Source: an uncultured Anaerovibrio sp.
GTDB lineage: Bacteria; Bacillota; Negativicutes; Selenomonadales; Selenomonadaceae
DNA length: 64,000 nucleotides
Reading direction: 5' to 3'
NCBI GenBank assembly: GCA_902786545.1
Contig: CADACU010000003.1
Coordinates: 1-64,000 of the forward strand
A program made the translations under genes and the position numbers. Shown here piece after piece: positions 63,658 through 64,000 of the stretch. Positions within the stretch are counted from its first letter, which is position 1. Every line of letters starts with the position of its first letter. A model generated the notes under the pieces. That model had not been told where the DNA came from and made no database searches. It saw nothing but the letters and a program-made list of their open reading frames with translations.

Positions 63658-64000
63658 TTAATCCCCCGGCAAGCGTTCCCGCTGATTGTATTTTCGGCGC
63701 AGCTCATCATAAGCTGACGGAATCGGTGGCACAAACTGTTCAATCATAACTTGTGCCATATAAGGCTTCAGATGAGGTTCATTACTCATATTATAGAATA
63801 TTTCCCGGATTTTCTCTTTGTCCGCCTCCGGCAAATCCTTCCGGACAACCACCGGGCCAGTCGGTACCGAGTCTGTTGAAGCAATCACCCGAATTTTCTT
63901 GGCAAGCTCCGGATTATTTCGCAAATCGTATTCATATACCTCACTGTCAATGCCAGCTACATCAGCCAGCTTATTAGCCACTGCCCACAAGGATTTATCG
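63658..64000 (-). CDS. PhnD-like periplasmic substrate-binding protein, C-terminal part (cut by window edge)
   Basis: The frame is open to the end of the window. The visible 114 residues contain ANKLADVAGIDSEVYEYDLRNNPELAKKIRVIASTDSVPTGPVVVRKDLPEADKEKIREIFYNM, the pattern of phosphate/phosphonate-type binding proteins (PhnD/SBP_bac family). The N-terminus and any signal peptide lie outside. Placement directly before a kinase/regulator pair, without ABC subunits, suggests a sensing partner of the kinase. Confidence 0.8.
   Translation of the reverse strand, partial: DKSLWAVANKLADVAGIDSEVYEYDLRNNPELAKKIRVIASTDSVPTGPVVVRKDLPEADKEKIREIFYNMSNEPHLKPYMAQVMIEQFVPPIPSAYDELRRKYNQRERLPGD

Noticed and set aside
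1..64000. CRISPR array, prophage, insertion sequence or toxin-antitoxin locus
   Set aside because: No regularly spaced repeats, transposase, integrase or phage genes were found; nearly all genes are core genes in conserved order.

Overview
The window looks like the chromosome of a flagellated, non-sporing member of the Negativicutes, probably in or near the Selenomonadaceae (Selenomonas/Anaerovibrio type). Gene order is that of Firmicutes: dprA-topA-trmFO-hslV-hslU-codY-flgB-flgC-fliE and dnaG-rpoD-trmK-nif3 run as in Bacillus, with CodY, a T-box glyQS leader, and mfd-mazG-hup-divIC-S1-tilS-hpt-ftsH. A complete exbB-exbD-tonB set also implies an outer membrane, which is the diderm Firmicute combination. 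The genus is inference; no 16S gene is present.

Layout. 1-8.2 kb is the early flagellar basal-body/export operon on the minus strand (flgB, flgC, fliE, fliF, fliG, fliH, fliI, fliJ, a lytic transglycosylase, a MotE-like gene and the start of fliK). 8.5-16.1 kb holds codY, hslUV, trmFO, topA and dprA. 16.2-18.5 kb has a 25-codon membrane microprotein, nicotinate phosphoribosyltransferase, a lone domain of the kind fused to dihydropteroate synthase, and folB. 18.6-22.1 kb has a NlpC/P60 hydrolase behind a c-di-AMP riboswitch, rnpB, thiE, nif3 and trmK. 22.1-30.8 kb has rpoD with a very long Lys/Ala/Thr-rich tail, dnaG, dgt, a 70-residue unknown gene, and glyQS behind a T-box leader.

30.9-33.4 kb has glycerate kinase, sfsA, a small DUF1294 membrane protein and tRNA-Arg(CCG). 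33.5-38.7 kb is one tightly packed minus-strand cluster: exbB-exbD-tonB, an ABC-2 exporter pair and a zinc/manganese-type ABC ATPase and permease. A GntP-type permease precedes it, and a cobalamin riboswitch with its own promoter lies further upstream, followed by three hairpins and no gene for about 400 bases. 41-52.5 kb holds a cation-efflux protein, a secreted GH84-type hexosaminidase, M18 aminopeptidase, dusB, coaX, birA, ftsH, hpt, tilS and an S1-domain protein. 52.7-61.6 kb has a DivIC-like protein, a four-module zinc-ribbon protein bordered by a twin 36-bp repeat, a glycosyltransferase, an SDR, HU, mazG and mfd. The end is a NarL-type response regulator, its kinase and the C-terminal part of a PhnD-like binding protein.

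No CRISPR array, prophage, insertion sequence or toxin cluster is visible. The less ordinary parts are the gene-less cobalamin riboswitch transcript, the combined TonB/ABC cluster with a glycine-rich TonB linker, the four-module zinc-ribbon protein, basic tails on RpoD and TopA, the lone folP-type domain, the microprotein, and small intergenic repeats.
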